Numbered from the stretch's first letter, positions 1-6,326 are shown. The stretch: 10,405 bases of DNA from an uncultured Lachnospiraceae bacterium (GCA_946614075.1 CAMOGO010000023.1:1-10405), one strand, 5' to 3'. The notes: generated by a model from the sequence alone, not told the origin. Numbers and translations: made by a program.

Positions 1-92
1 GGAGCTGTATCCTTTTAAAAAATTACCGAATGAGGAGCTGTATCCTTTTAAAAAAATACCGAATGAGGAGCTGTATCCTTTTAAAAAAATAC
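1..92. repeat. 33-bp tandem repeat, about 2.8 copies, cut by window edge
   Basis: Units of 33 bp start at positions 1, 34 and 67, each opening with GGAGCTGTATCCTTTTAAAA; the third decays after about position 92. The copies are almost identical, differing mainly by one base in the A-rich part. The period is a multiple of three, so one plus-strand frame reads through every copy as a repeated SCILLKKYRMR-like peptide. That frame then runs antisense across a terminator and the small minus-strand gene, so I do not believe it is coding. The array lies just beyond the terminator of the minus-strand unit and may extend left of the window. Function unknown. Confidence 0.85.
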
Positions 93-113
93 AAATCAGG
101 ATCGATACCCATC

Positions 114-155
114 AAAAAAGTCCTCCTGCTTTCTTCAAAGGAAAGCCTGGAGGAC
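114..155 (-). terminator. Rho-independent terminator of the small minus-strand gene
   Basis: The arms GTCCTCC (120-126) and GGAGGAC (149-155) enclose a second stem GCTTTC/GAAAGC with a 7-nt loop. On the minus strand the stem is followed directly by six T residues (plus-strand A114-119). It starts only a few bases beyond the TAA stop of the 103-residue gene. Confidence 0.85.
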
Positions 156-161
156 TTGATT

Positions 162-473
162 TTACCGTATCAGCCGGATGCCTTCGTACTTTATGCTGGT
201 GACGAAGAGTATCTTCCGCAGGTGAAAACGTACGATCTCGCTGTAGTCCAGCTTAAAGGGCGGCAGGAGGATCGTAAGATCCGGGTCGGGTGCCGGGACA
301 GCGCGGTAGCGCTTTTTGCGGAAGGTCTCGGCTTTTTTCGGATCGACCGGATGGATATAGAGCTCCGATACTTCAAAGTCGGAGTTGTCGCTGGTGACGA
401 CCTCGACGACCATCGTGGTCTTGCCGGTATTTTTCATGTAGTCGACCACTTCAGGGTCAAATTCGAACGTCAT
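162..473 (-). CDS. Hypothetical 103-residue cysteine-free protein
   Basis: The product is a small soluble protein with no signal peptide or membrane segment. It starts at ATG 473 behind an AGGGAG ribosome binding site at suitable spacing and ends in TAA followed at once by a terminator. Terminators on both sides make it a single-gene unit. The N-terminus (MTFEFDPEVVDYMKNTGKTT) followed by a beta-rich stretch with many valines, Pro-Asp-Pro turns and basic patches vaguely recalls small HesB/IscA-like proteins of Clostridia. There is no cysteine at all, so it cannot be a classical Fe-S carrier. I do not recognise the family with confidence. The gene is judged real from its binding site, terminator and neighbouring layout rather than homology. 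A TATAAA at 510-515 could be a -10 element, but no convincing -35 is seen. Confidence 0.7.
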   Translation of the reverse strand: MTFEFDPEVVDYMKNTGKTTMVVEVVTSDNSDFEVSELYIHPVDPKKAETFRKKRYRAVPAPDPDLTILLPPFKLDYSEIVRFHLRKILFVTSIKYEGIRLIR

Positions 474-516
474 ACGAAGCTCCCTTCTTACTGTTTATGC
501 ATTGCTGCCTTTATAC

Positions 517-559
517 AAAAAACGGCAGAGGCTGTGGCGGTAAGCCTGGCACTCTGCCG
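517..559 (-). terminator. Rho-independent terminator of the isomerase gene
   Basis: A perfect 8-bp stem, CGGCAGAG (523-530) with CTCTGCCG (552-559), is followed on the minus strand by six T residues (plus-strand A517-522). It lies about 25 bases past the TAG stop of the isomerase gene. Confidence 0.85.
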
Positions 560-583
560 CTTATGTTATTCTATCCTATCTCC

Positions 584-1399
584 CTATGAATAGCAAGGGT
601 CGGTGACGGCGAGGTCGTAGCGGCGGCTTGCAGGGCAGAAGGCTGCCAGTACCCAGAAGTATGCGTTGCGGCAGTTCGGGGTGCCGACGGTCGGATGATA
701 GCCGGCCGGTGCCTGGACAAAGGTGCCGGTGTGGACCGGAGAGGCTACGACGTCCTCAAACTCGCCGCTCTTCAAGTAGCTCAGATGCAGGCCGAATTTC
801 GGAGCCGGGAGATCGAAATAGCAGTAGACTTCCTCGAGGTCCTTCTCGTGCTGGTGCGGAGGCCAGCTCGTCCAGGTGCCGTCGCCGCCCCAGGTGAGGC
901 CGCAGATCAGAGCGGATGCCTCGTCCTGCGGAGGCAGGGTGAACATGACCTCGCGGGTGCCGCTTCCGGAACCGTGGATCTGGTGGATGTCGCCGATCGG
1001 AAGGGTGTCATCGTACTTGCGGAAGAGGGTCTTGCCGATGCCTTCGTACTTGGCAGCGCCGATGTAGAAGACGCAGTCTTCGTCAGCGGTGATGGTGACG
1101 GAGACGTTTGCCGGGATGTAGAAGGAGTCGAAGCGGACCATAGCCTTGCCGTCCAGGACCTCGCCGACTTCTGCGCAGCAGCTGCCGCCAAGGTGTGCGG
1201 CACCGTAGATCAGGCACGGATGCATCTCCAGCTCGCCGGAGGAGAGGGTGTAGGACTCACCGGCCGGCAGGTTCAGACGGAAGATCTGAGCTGCGTGGCA
1301 TTCGCATTTGTCCGGGGTGATGACGGCGTGGAAGCCGGGGGTATCGGGCGACTGAACGGCCCATTTTTCCATTCTTGCAACATTTTCAGGATTTCTCAT
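584..1399 (-). CDS. iolB: KduI/IolB-family sugar-acid isomerase (probable 5-deoxy-glucuronate isomerase)
   Basis: The 271-residue protein is the usual length for the KduI/IolB bicupin family. IolB converts 5-deoxy-glucuronate to 2-deoxy-5-keto-gluconate in myo-inositol breakdown; KduI interconverts 5-keto-uronates. Visible signatures are WPPHQHEKDLEEVY, with H182, H184 and E189/E190 as likely metal ligands, and AGYHPTVG, with H235 as a further ligand. The WPPHxH and AGYHP motifs resemble IolB more than KduI. I chose ATG 1399 because an AGAGGT site lies 6 bases upstream. The frame stays open to 1498, but that extension only translates the interspersed repeat at 1426-1490. It follows the TRAP operon, from which it is separated by a terminator, and has its own terminator. 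No clear promoter is visible in the gap. No other iol or kdu genes are present, so the exact substrate is inference. Confidence 0.8.
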   Translation of the reverse strand: MRNPENVARMEKWAVQSPDTPGFHAVITPDKCECHAAQIFRLNLPAGESYTLSSGELEMHPCLIYGAAHLGGSCCAEVGEVLDGKAMVRFDSFYIPANVSVTITADEDCVFYIGAAKYEGIGKTLFRKYDDTLPIGDIHQIHGSGSGTREVMFTLPPQDEASALICGLTWGGDGTWTSWPPHQHEKDLEEVYCYFDLPAPKFGLHLSYLKSGEFEDVVASPVHTGTFVQAPAGYHPTVGTPNCRNAYFWVLAAFCPASRRYDLAVTDPCYS

Positions 1400-1425
1400 G
1401 ATTGACCTCTTTTCTTTTTTTACGG

Positions 1426-1490
1426 GATGACACTGGGGACGGTTCTCGGTGTCACCCCAGATGACACTGAGGACGGTTCTCGGTGTCACC
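1426..1490. repeat. Two tandem copies of a 31-bp interspersed palindromic repeat
   Basis: The copies at 1426-1456 and 1460-1490 are in the same orientation with a 34-bp period and differ at one base. Each has the core GGGACGGTTCTCGG (GAGGACGG in copy two) bounded by the inverted termini TGACAC and GTGTCA. The same family occurs inside the methyltransferase gene at 5766-5858. The pair fills almost all the space between the TRAP terminator and the isomerase ribosome binding site. Confidence 0.9.
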
Positions 1491-1503
1491 ACCGCCACCC
1501 ATC

Positions 1504-1533
1504 AAAAAGGCCTGCCGTTACCCGGCAGGCCTT
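1504..1533 (-). terminator. Rho-independent terminator of the TRAP transporter operon
   Basis: A perfect 11-bp stem, AAGGCCTGCCG (1507-1517) with CGGCAGGCCTT (1523-1533), has a 5-nt loop. On the minus strand it ends in a run of five T residues (plus-strand A1504-1508). It lies about 110 bases past the dctM stop and ends the dctPQM unit. Confidence 0.88.
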
Positions 1534-1641
1534 GCGTTATTCAAGTACAGACGATACAGTCTGCGTCATTCCTGTCGACAGGTCCGATATTTATGCCCTG
1601 TCAGGCGGCAGCAGCGATCAGCGCCCGCCTGCGATATCTGC

Positions 1642-2925
1642 CTACAGCAGGCAGACCGAGAACCACGGCACGAAAACAGTCAGGAAGAAGACTGCCATGT
1701 AGCCGATCAGGAACGGTATCTCGCCCTTGGCAATGTCTCCCATCTTCAGGCCGGATACCGTAGAAGCCGAGAAGATGTTGACCGCAACAGGCGGGGTCAT
1801 GGTACCGATAACGTTGGAGATGCAGACGATCATACCAAAGTGGATGACGTTGACGCCCATGCTCTGGGCGATCGGCCACAGAACGGGAACCAGCAGAACC
1901 GCGATAGCGGTACCCTCCATGAACGTACCAAAGATCAGCAGGATGATCGCGACGACGAAGCAGAACATCGTGGTGTTCAGGTTCCAGCCGACAACGGTCT
2001 GAACGAGGATCTTGGAGGTTCCGGAGAAGGTGAATACGTAGCTGAATGCGGTGGAGGTTGCGATGATGAAAAGGATCATGGCAGCCGACTTCGCAGAGTC
2101 AAAGAAGATACGATAGATCTCCTTGAGATTCAGCTCGCGGTAAATCAGAAGACCGGCGATCAGGGCCCAGATGCAGGCCGCGACGGACGACTCGGTAGGA
2201 GTCATCAGACCGGAGTAAATGCCGCCCAGGATGATGATAGGAGTCATCAGAGCCGGGATCGCATCCAGGAAGTCATGCAGCAGCTCTTTGCCGGAGATCT
2301 TCTTGGAGTCCTTCGGCCACTGCTCCTTATTTGCATAGAACAGAGCAACGCCGATCAGGGTGACCATGATGATGATACCGATCAGCATACCCTGCTTGAA
2401 CATGCTGCCGATCGAGGCACCGGTGATGGTACCGTAGATAACCATGATGATGGACGGGGGAATGATCGGCCCCAGACCACCGGAAACGACCAGAAGACCT
2501 GCGGTCCTTTCCTTCGGATAACCCTGCTCAGCCATGGAGCCGTAAAGCATGGAACCGATAGCGATAACCGTTGCCGGAGCGGAACCGGACAGAGCGGCGA
2601 AGAAAGCACAGGAGATGATCAGAACGACAGCCATACCACCGCGGACGTTACCGATCAAGTCGTTGACGAAGTTTACGATACGCCTTGAAATACCTCCCTT
2701 GGTCATCAGGTTTCCGGCCAGGACGAAGAAGGCGATGGCCATGATGGAAACACTGTCGAGGCCCTGATAGATCTTAAGGACGATCGTGTTGAAGGTTGCC
2801 GGAGCCATGACGCTCTGGCAAAGCATGATGGTCGCTGTGGAAGCAACACCTAAGGAGATGGAAATCGGAACGCCTACGATCAGGCAGATAGCGAAGGTTC
2901 CGAAAAGAACGATACCAGCATTCAT
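1642..2925 (-). CDS. dctM: TRAP transporter large permease subunit DctM
   Basis: The 427-residue integral membrane protein is the normal size for the DctM subunit. It forms the transport channel of a tripartite ATP-independent periplasmic (TRAP) transporter, which couples substrate import to an ion gradient. The chain is hydrophobic throughout, with about a dozen likely membrane segments, beginning with the N-terminal MNAGIVLFGTFAICLIVG. Family motifs include SGSAPATVIAIGSM and GGLGPIIPPSIIM (GPIIPPS at residues 152-158), plus PTESSVAA. The ATG at 2925 directly abuts the dctQ TAA stop. Its AGGAGGT ribosome binding site lies within the last dctQ codons, so translation is probably coupled. It is the last gene of dctP-dctQ-dctM. 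The family is certain; the substrate cannot be read from this subunit. Confidence 0.96.
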   Translation of the reverse strand: MNAGIVLFGTFAICLIVGVPISISLGVASTATIMLCQSVMAPATFNTIVLKIYQGLDSVSIMAIAFFVLAGNLMTKGGISRRIVNFVNDLIGNVRGGMAVVLIISCAFFAALSGSAPATVIAIGSMLYGSMAEQGYPKERTAGLLVVSGGLGPIIPPSIIMVIYGTITGASIGSMFKQGMLIGIIIMVTLIGVALFYANKEQWPKDSKKISGKELLHDFLDAIPALMTPIIILGGIYSGLMTPTESSVAACIWALIAGLLIYRELNLKEIYRIFFDSAKSAAMILFIIATSTAFSYVFTFSGTSKILVQTVVGWNLNTTMFCFVVAIILLIFGTFMEGTAIAVLLVPVLWPIAQSMGVNVIHFGMIVCISNVIGTMTPPVAVNIFSASTVSGLKMGDIAKGEIPFLIGYMAVFFLTVFVPWFSVCLL

Positions 2926-3432
2926 TTATTTAGCCACCTCCTCTTCGGATTTATTGAAATTCATGAACATTCGAACCAAAATCGTGATCTGCATTGCGGA
3001 AGCGGCAACGAAGCCGATCAGCAGAGCAGCGTAGGGAACGGCCTGGGGCCAGTTCAGAGCGGTGGTAGTAACATGGCGGGCAATCGAGGTACGAAGAGCG
3101 TTGACAGCGCCAACCGTCATCAGGCAGCAAAAACCAGCCAGAATAACCTGGGCAATGATATCAACAACCTTGCGAACCTTACCATGCAGCATATCGGTAA
3201 TAGCGGAAACACGAACCTGTGTGCCGTCGCGAAGGCCAACCTCGGCACCAAGAAGTACCATATAGAGCATCGTGATACGGGCCAGCTCGTCAAACCACGG
3301 AATAGCAGCTTTGAAAACATTACGGGCCAGAACCGAGCCAAACATGGTGCAGACCATGATGATGAAGGCTACGACCATAATGATCTCCTCAAGACGCTGC
3401 AGAAAGAGAAGGAATTTCTTAGCGGAAGACAT
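2926..3432 (-). CDS. dctQ: TRAP transporter small permease subunit DctQ
   Basis: The 168-residue protein has four predicted membrane segments, matching the DctQ subunit that joins DctM in the membrane complex and contacts the binding protein. Recognisable parts are the first helix (EEIIMVVAFIIMVCTMFGSVLARNVF), the family-typical IPWFDELARI segment, and VGLRDGTQVRV, which corresponds to the conserved motif near the second helix. The start is ATG 3432 with a GAGGTT site 5-6 bases upstream. A gap of 146 bases with a strong stem-loop separates it from dctP, while dctM follows with no gap. The C-terminus is acidic and lysine-rich (SEEEVAK), and the dctM ribosome binding site lies over it. Confidence 0.95.
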   Translation of the reverse strand: MSSAKKFLLFLQRLEEIIMVVAFIIMVCTMFGSVLARNVFKAAIPWFDELARITMLYMVLLGAEVGLRDGTQVRVSAITDMLHGKVRKVVDIIAQVILAGFCCLMTVGAVNALRTSIARHVTTTALNWPQAVPYAALLIGFVAASAMQITILVRMFMNFNKSEEEVAK

Positions 3433-3508
3433 AATAACCTCACTTAATCTGGGAGATGATAGGCCTGGAAAAAGCTGGCGAAGAAGGCAGATACTAACTC
3501 TGCTTTAC

Positions 3509-3544
3509 AAAACCGGCCGGCTGGCGCTTGGACCAGCCGGCCGG
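3509..3544 (-). terminator. Strong stem-loop between dctP and dctQ (partial terminator or mRNA-stabilising structure)
   Basis: A perfect 12-bp GC-rich stem, CCGGCCGGCTGG (3513-3524) with CCAGCCGGCCGG (3533-3544), has an 8-nt loop. On the minus strand it is followed by only TTTTG, so termination is likely incomplete. It lies just past the dctP stop. In this position such a structure would leave more binding-protein transcript than permease transcript; this role is inferred. Confidence 0.75.
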
Positions 3545-3578
3545 AATGTCAGCTAACTATTTTCCTAAGCGGGTTAGA

Positions 3579-4733
3579 TTACATAGCAGCGAATGCAGCG
3601 ATATCCTCGTTCAGAGCAGCCTCCCAAGTCTCGTCGAAGGAGATTCCCTGAGCCGGATCTGCGATGTATGCAGCGTAGTTGTCGCGCATGGTCTGGATAT
3701 CCTCAGCAGGCATATCGAAGAACTCGATGCCGGCACCCTTCAGGTTGTCAACTGCCTCGTTGTTGAAGTCAACCAGGTACTGCCACTGCTCGGTGCAGCC
3801 CTCGGAAACACCCTTCATGAAGCCTTCCATAACATCATCGCCCAGCTCAGCTACCTTATTGTAAGCATAGTCGGACATAACAACGATGATGTAGCAGAAG
3901 TAGTGGTTCGTCCAGGTAACGTAAGGGCAAACCTCATACCAGCCATTGATCCAGTCGTTGGAAACAGCGTTCTCGCAAGCATCGATGGTACCCTGCTGCA
4001 GAGCGGTGTACTGCTCGGAAGCAGCCATAGGGGTAGCAACAGTGCCGAAGGAAGTCCACATAGCGACCTGAAGAGCGGAGCCCATGGTACGGACCTTCAT
4101 ACCCTGCATATCAGCCAGGGACTTAACAGCCTTCTTGGAGAAGAGGTTACGGAAACCGGACTCTTTCCAACCGATCATGTGCAGGCCAGCAGCCTCGCAG
4201 CCACTCTTCATCAGCTCACCAATCTTAGCTCCCATAGCGTAGTTAGCAGCATCAGCGCTCTCCCACAGGAACGGCTTCTCAAGAACAGCGCACTCCGGGA
4301 AGTAGTTCTCCAGAACGGAGTTAGCGCAGGTAGCGATATCGATCTCACCATTAGCGCAGCCCTCAGTGGAAGCAGCCTCATCGCCAAGGGTACCACCAGC
4401 GAAGACCTCGATAGCGACCTTGCCATTGGTGTACTGATTGACCAGCTCTGCGATCTTGTAAGCGCCCTGAGCATAGTTGGAGTTGTCAGCGTCAACCAGA
4501 GAATACTTCAGAGTGACCTCTGCAGCGGCAGCAGCATCACCGCCAGCAGCCTGGGTCTCACCACCGGCAGCCTGGGTCTCACCACCGGCAGCCTGAGTAG
4601 CAGCAGAGCTGGAACCGGATGCGGAAGAGCTGGAGCCACCATTGCCGCAAGCGCCAAGTGCGGAAACAGCTGCTACGGTAGCTACGGTTGCAGCTGCACC
4701 CTGTAAAAAGTTACGACGAGAGATTTTCTTCAT
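3579..4733 (-). CDS. dctP: TRAP transporter solute-binding lipoprotein DctP
   Basis: The 384-residue protein is the extracytoplasmic solute receptor of the TRAP transporter. The start is ATG 4733, behind AGGAGG at 5-6 bases; an in-frame ATG at 4766 lacks such support. The N-terminus combines a twin-arginine-like motif (SRRNFL, residues 5-10), a hydrophobic stretch and a lipobox ALGAC with C29 as the likely lipidated cysteine. It thus appears to be a Tat-type lipoprotein. A low-complexity Ser/Ala/Gly linker with TQAAGGE repeats follows to about residue 70. The DctP domain then runs to the end, with the typical ESGFRNLFSKKAVKSLADMQGMKVRTM block. R215 matches the conserved arginine that binds the substrate carboxylate in this family. 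The ligand is therefore probably an organic acid; the neighbouring IolB-type isomerase suggests a sugar acid. Confidence 0.95.
   Translation of the reverse strand: MKKISRRNFLQGAAATVATVAAVSALGACGNGGSSSSASGSSSAATQAAGGETQAAGGETQAAGGDAAAAAEVTLKYSLVDADNSNYAQGAYKIAELVNQYTNGKVAIEVFAGGTLGDEAASTEGCANGEIDIATCANSVLENYFPECAVLEKPFLWESADAANYAMGAKIGELMKSGCEAAGLHMIGWKESGFRNLFSKKAVKSLADMQGMKVRTMGSALQVAMWTSFGTVATPMAASEQYTALQQGTIDACENAVSNDWINGWYEVCPYVTWTNHYFCYIIVVMSDYAYNKVAELGDDVMEGFMKGVSEGCTEQWQYLVDFNNEAVDNLKGAGIEFFDMPAEDIQTMRDNYAAYIADPAQGISFDETWEAALNEDIAAFAAM
4540..4602 (-). repeat. Three 21-bp in-frame repeats in the dctP linker
   Basis: Three consecutive 21-bp units (4540-4560, 4561-4581, 4582-4602) share CAGCCTGGGTCTCA or a close variant. 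They encode TQAAGGE-type heptapeptides in the flexible spacer between the lipid anchor and the binding domain. The near identity of the copies suggests recent expansion by slippage, so copy number may vary between strains. Confidence 0.85.
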
Positions 4734-4790
4734 TTTGTCCTCCTTAAAAATGATGTGAAACATCAACTAAAATATGTAACCGTAAAGATG

Positions 4791-4860
4791 AGACATTGCC
4801 ATAAGTGAGCCTGTATATACCAGAAAACAGGCCGCGATACTGGCTTATGATAACTTGTCT
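4791..4860 (-). ncRNA. Structured 5' leader of the TRAP operon
   Basis: Three nested arms can pair across this 70-base stretch of the dctP leader: AGACA with TGTCT (4791-4795 / 4856-4860), CATAAG with CTTATG (4800-4805 / 4844-4849), and GCCTGT with ACAGGC (4809-4814 / 4827-4832). They are separated by asymmetric internal loops of 4/6 and 3/11 bases and capped by a 12-nt loop. A further small hairpin, TGATGT-GAA-ACATCA (4751-4765), sits just above the dctP ribosome binding site. It matches no riboswitch class I recognise. A cis-regulatory role is inferred. Confidence 0.45.
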
Positions 4861-4868
4861 GACATCTG

Positions 4869-4882
4869 AACAGTTCACTGTT
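4869..4882. promoter_or_regulatory. Candidate operator at the TRAP operon start site
   Basis: The perfect palindrome AACAGT-TC-ACTGTT lies immediately downstream of the -10 box and covers the expected transcription start near 4879. A regulator bound here would block initiation. No regulator gene is in the window, so its identity is unknown. Confidence 0.5.
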
Positions 4883-4885
4883 AAT

Positions 4886-4914
4886 ATTATACTGTGTTTG
4901 TTGACTTTTGTCTA
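4886..4914 (-). promoter_or_regulatory. Sigma-A-type promoter of dctPQM
   Basis: On the minus strand TAGACA (4909-4914) and a perfect TATAAT (4886-4891) are separated by 17 bases. The expected start near 4879 gives a leader of about 146 bases before dctP. The region is AT-rich, unlike the flanking genes. Confidence 0.8.
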
Positions 4915-4985
4915 GTAAAAACTGAGATAATAGACAAATTGAAAGCCTAAAAATTAGCAAATAGAGAAAATATAGGAAGAATAAT

Positions 4986-6326
4986 TTAATTAGGATCAAG
5001 CCTCTCGCCGGTCACCTCATCGCGGCACCAGGCGCCCTTCTTCTCATAGCTCTCACACGTGTTCTCGATGATCTCGTTGACGTGATCCATTTCGTCAAAC
5101 TTGTGGAGATAAAGGACACGTTTGATGATATTCTCGCGCTGCATCTCAAGCAGGAAGTAATCCTGGTCGAGCCCCTGTGACTGGCAGCAGGAAAGCTCGC
5201 CGATCTTCATCTCGCCCATATAAAAGCCGATGTGGCAGAGCGGCTTTCCGCGGTGATGACGTAGAAATGCCTCCGAGGACATGCCGGTCAGCGCCGAGCG
5301 CAGCTTGTCGCCGGGACGGTAGAGCAGGTCATAGTAGGCAGCGGCTGTTGCCTGCTCGCGGGCAGCCCGGGAAGCAGTTGTCTCAGCATCACTGGCAGCC
5401 TGGGACTCGTCCGCCCCTTCTTTCTTTGCAACGATCAGATTCAGACGGATGCGGTTTCCAAACATGGCGGATTCCAGCTGGGAGTGTGCGGACCAGTCGG
5501 GGATGCAGCCGGCTCCGGCCATGGCCATACCGGCGCAAAGGACCAGCTCATCGCAGGCTTCGCGGTCGACAGAGACGAGCCAACCGCCTGGCTTTACCAT
5601 TTTCGACAGACCGGCATAAAAAGGACGAATCACTTCCGTGATAGGACCGACGGAAGCATCCACAGGGCCATAGACGGAGAGCCCGCCGATGTCTGCACTG
5701 TCCGGGAAACACTGACTGCAGAAGACCGTGTCAAACATCGCAGGTGAGTCAGCGGGTGTGTCACGGGTGACAACGGGGACGGTTCTCGGGGTGACAACGG
5801 GGACGGTTCTCGCTGTCACCTCCGAGGTGACAGCGAGAACCGTCCCCGTTGTCACCCCCATATAATCCGCAACTTTGAAGTCGACGTTTTTAAGGCCTAA
5901 ACGCTTGGCGAGCTGCTTGGCGAGGCGGATCGAGTCCTGGCGGCAGTCGATGCCCGTGATATGACTCTCCGGGAAGAGCTTCGCCAGGCAGCAGGTGATG
6001 TGGCCGTCCTCACAGCCGGCGTCGAGGATCTCCTTCCCGAAATACTGCGGGTGGTCCTTCACCCAGCAGAGAGTAACCTCGTCGTGGATCGCATTCTGCG
6101 CGCCGCCGATGATGAGGCTGGCGTCCAGGTCGCGGTGCTTCAGCCGATAGTAGTCATCGCGGGTTATGGCAGGGCGGGTGGGGTCGTTCGCCCGCTTCCA
6201 GAATTCCTTCGTATATTTATTATCGTAGGTGTCGCAAAGGATCGACTCCATCATAGGGAAATTCGGCGACGCCAGTATCTTTAATTCTTTAAAATAGGCA
6301 TGGATCTCCGGATCCGGTTTATACAT
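4986..6326 (-). CDS. Class I SAM-dependent methyltransferase carrying an in-frame repeat insertion
   Basis: The 446-residue cytoplasmic protein contains a Rossmann-type SAM-binding domain. Motif I is ILDAGCEDGH near residues 99-108; GIDC follows at the end of the next strand, then VDFKVADY and FDTVFCSQCF. MVKPGGWLVSVDRE is the usual late strand of the fold. Between VADY and FDTVF, where such enzymes normally have a short loop, lie about 40 extra residues (about 156-196) rich in Val, Thr and Pro. These are simply the translation of the palindromic repeats at 5766-5858. A linker near residues 310-340 rich in Ala, Glu and Ser joins a C-terminal region of about 110 residues (GKPLCHIGFYMGEMKIGELSC onward) that I do not recognise. 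The start is ATG 6326 with AGGAGG 7 bases upstream. The acceptor substrate is unknown, and the insertion may impair activity. No terminator is visible between it and the TRAP promoter. Confidence 0.85.
   Translation of the reverse strand: MYKPDPEIHAYFKELKILASPNFPMMESILCDTYDNKYTKEFWKRANDPTRPAITRDDYYRLKHRDLDASLIIGGAQNAIHDEVTLCWVKDHPQYFGKEILDAGCEDGHITCCLAKLFPESHITGIDCRQDSIRLAKQLAKRLGLKNVDFKVADYMGVTTGTVLAVTSEVTARTVPVVTPRTVPVVTRDTPADSPAMFDTVFCSQCFPDSADIGGLSVYGPVDASVGPITEVIRPFYAGLSKMVKPGGWLVSVDREACDELVLCAGMAMAGAGCIPDWSAHSQLESAMFGNRIRLNLIVAKKEGADESQAASDAETTASRAAREQATAAAYYDLLYRPGDKLRSALTGMSSEAFLRHHRGKPLCHIGFYMGEMKIGELSCCQSQGLDQDYFLLEMQRENIIKRVLYLHKFDEMDHVNEIIENTCESYEKKGAWCRDEVTGERLDPN
5766..5858. repeat. 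Interspersed 31-bp palindromic repeats within the methyltransferase gene
   Basis: Copy A (5766-5788) is truncated, copy B (5790-5820) is full length, and copy C (5826-5856) is the exact reverse complement of B after a 5-bp spacer. B and C therefore form a perfect inverted repeat with 33-bp arms (5788-5820 / 5826-5858). All share the core GGGGACGGTTCTC and the GGTGACA/TGTCACC termini with the copies at 1426-1490. A GTGTCAC remnant at 5757-5763 may be the end of another copy. The reading frame passes through every copy without a stop. Confidence 0.92.

Noticed and set aside
30..593. 187-codon plus-strand open frame starting in the tandem repeats
   Set aside because: It has no ribosome binding site and runs antisense through two minus-strand terminators and the small gene, which has a better start and layout.
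1426..1490. CRISPR array from the regularly spaced repeats
   Set aside because: There are only two units, the spacer is 3 bases, and no cas gene is present.
1400..1498. N-terminal extension of the isomerase to an ATG at 1498
   Set aside because: The extra residues only translate the interspersed repeats, while ATG 1399 has a proper ribosome binding site and fits the family length.
1483..2688. 401-codon plus-strand open frame
   Set aside because: It is antisense to dctM; its Asp/Gln/Arg-rich, low-hydrophobicity sequence is the mirror of a membrane protein, and dctM has clear family motifs.
3528..4706. 392-codon plus-strand open frame
   Set aside because: It is antisense to dctP, Ser/Leu-rich and without a recognisable domain, an effect of the high GC and codon bias of dctP.
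4901..4931. Plus-strand promoter-like pair TTGACT and GATAAT
   Set aside because: The spacing is 19 bases and it would transcribe antisense into the methyltransferase 3' end; the overlapping minus-strand promoter has better boxes and spacing.
4763..4999. 78-codon hydrophobic minus-strand open frame between the methyltransferase and dctP
   Set aside because: It covers the dctP promoter, operator and leader in AT-rich DNA and has no ribosome binding site; the hydrophobicity comes from T-rich codons.
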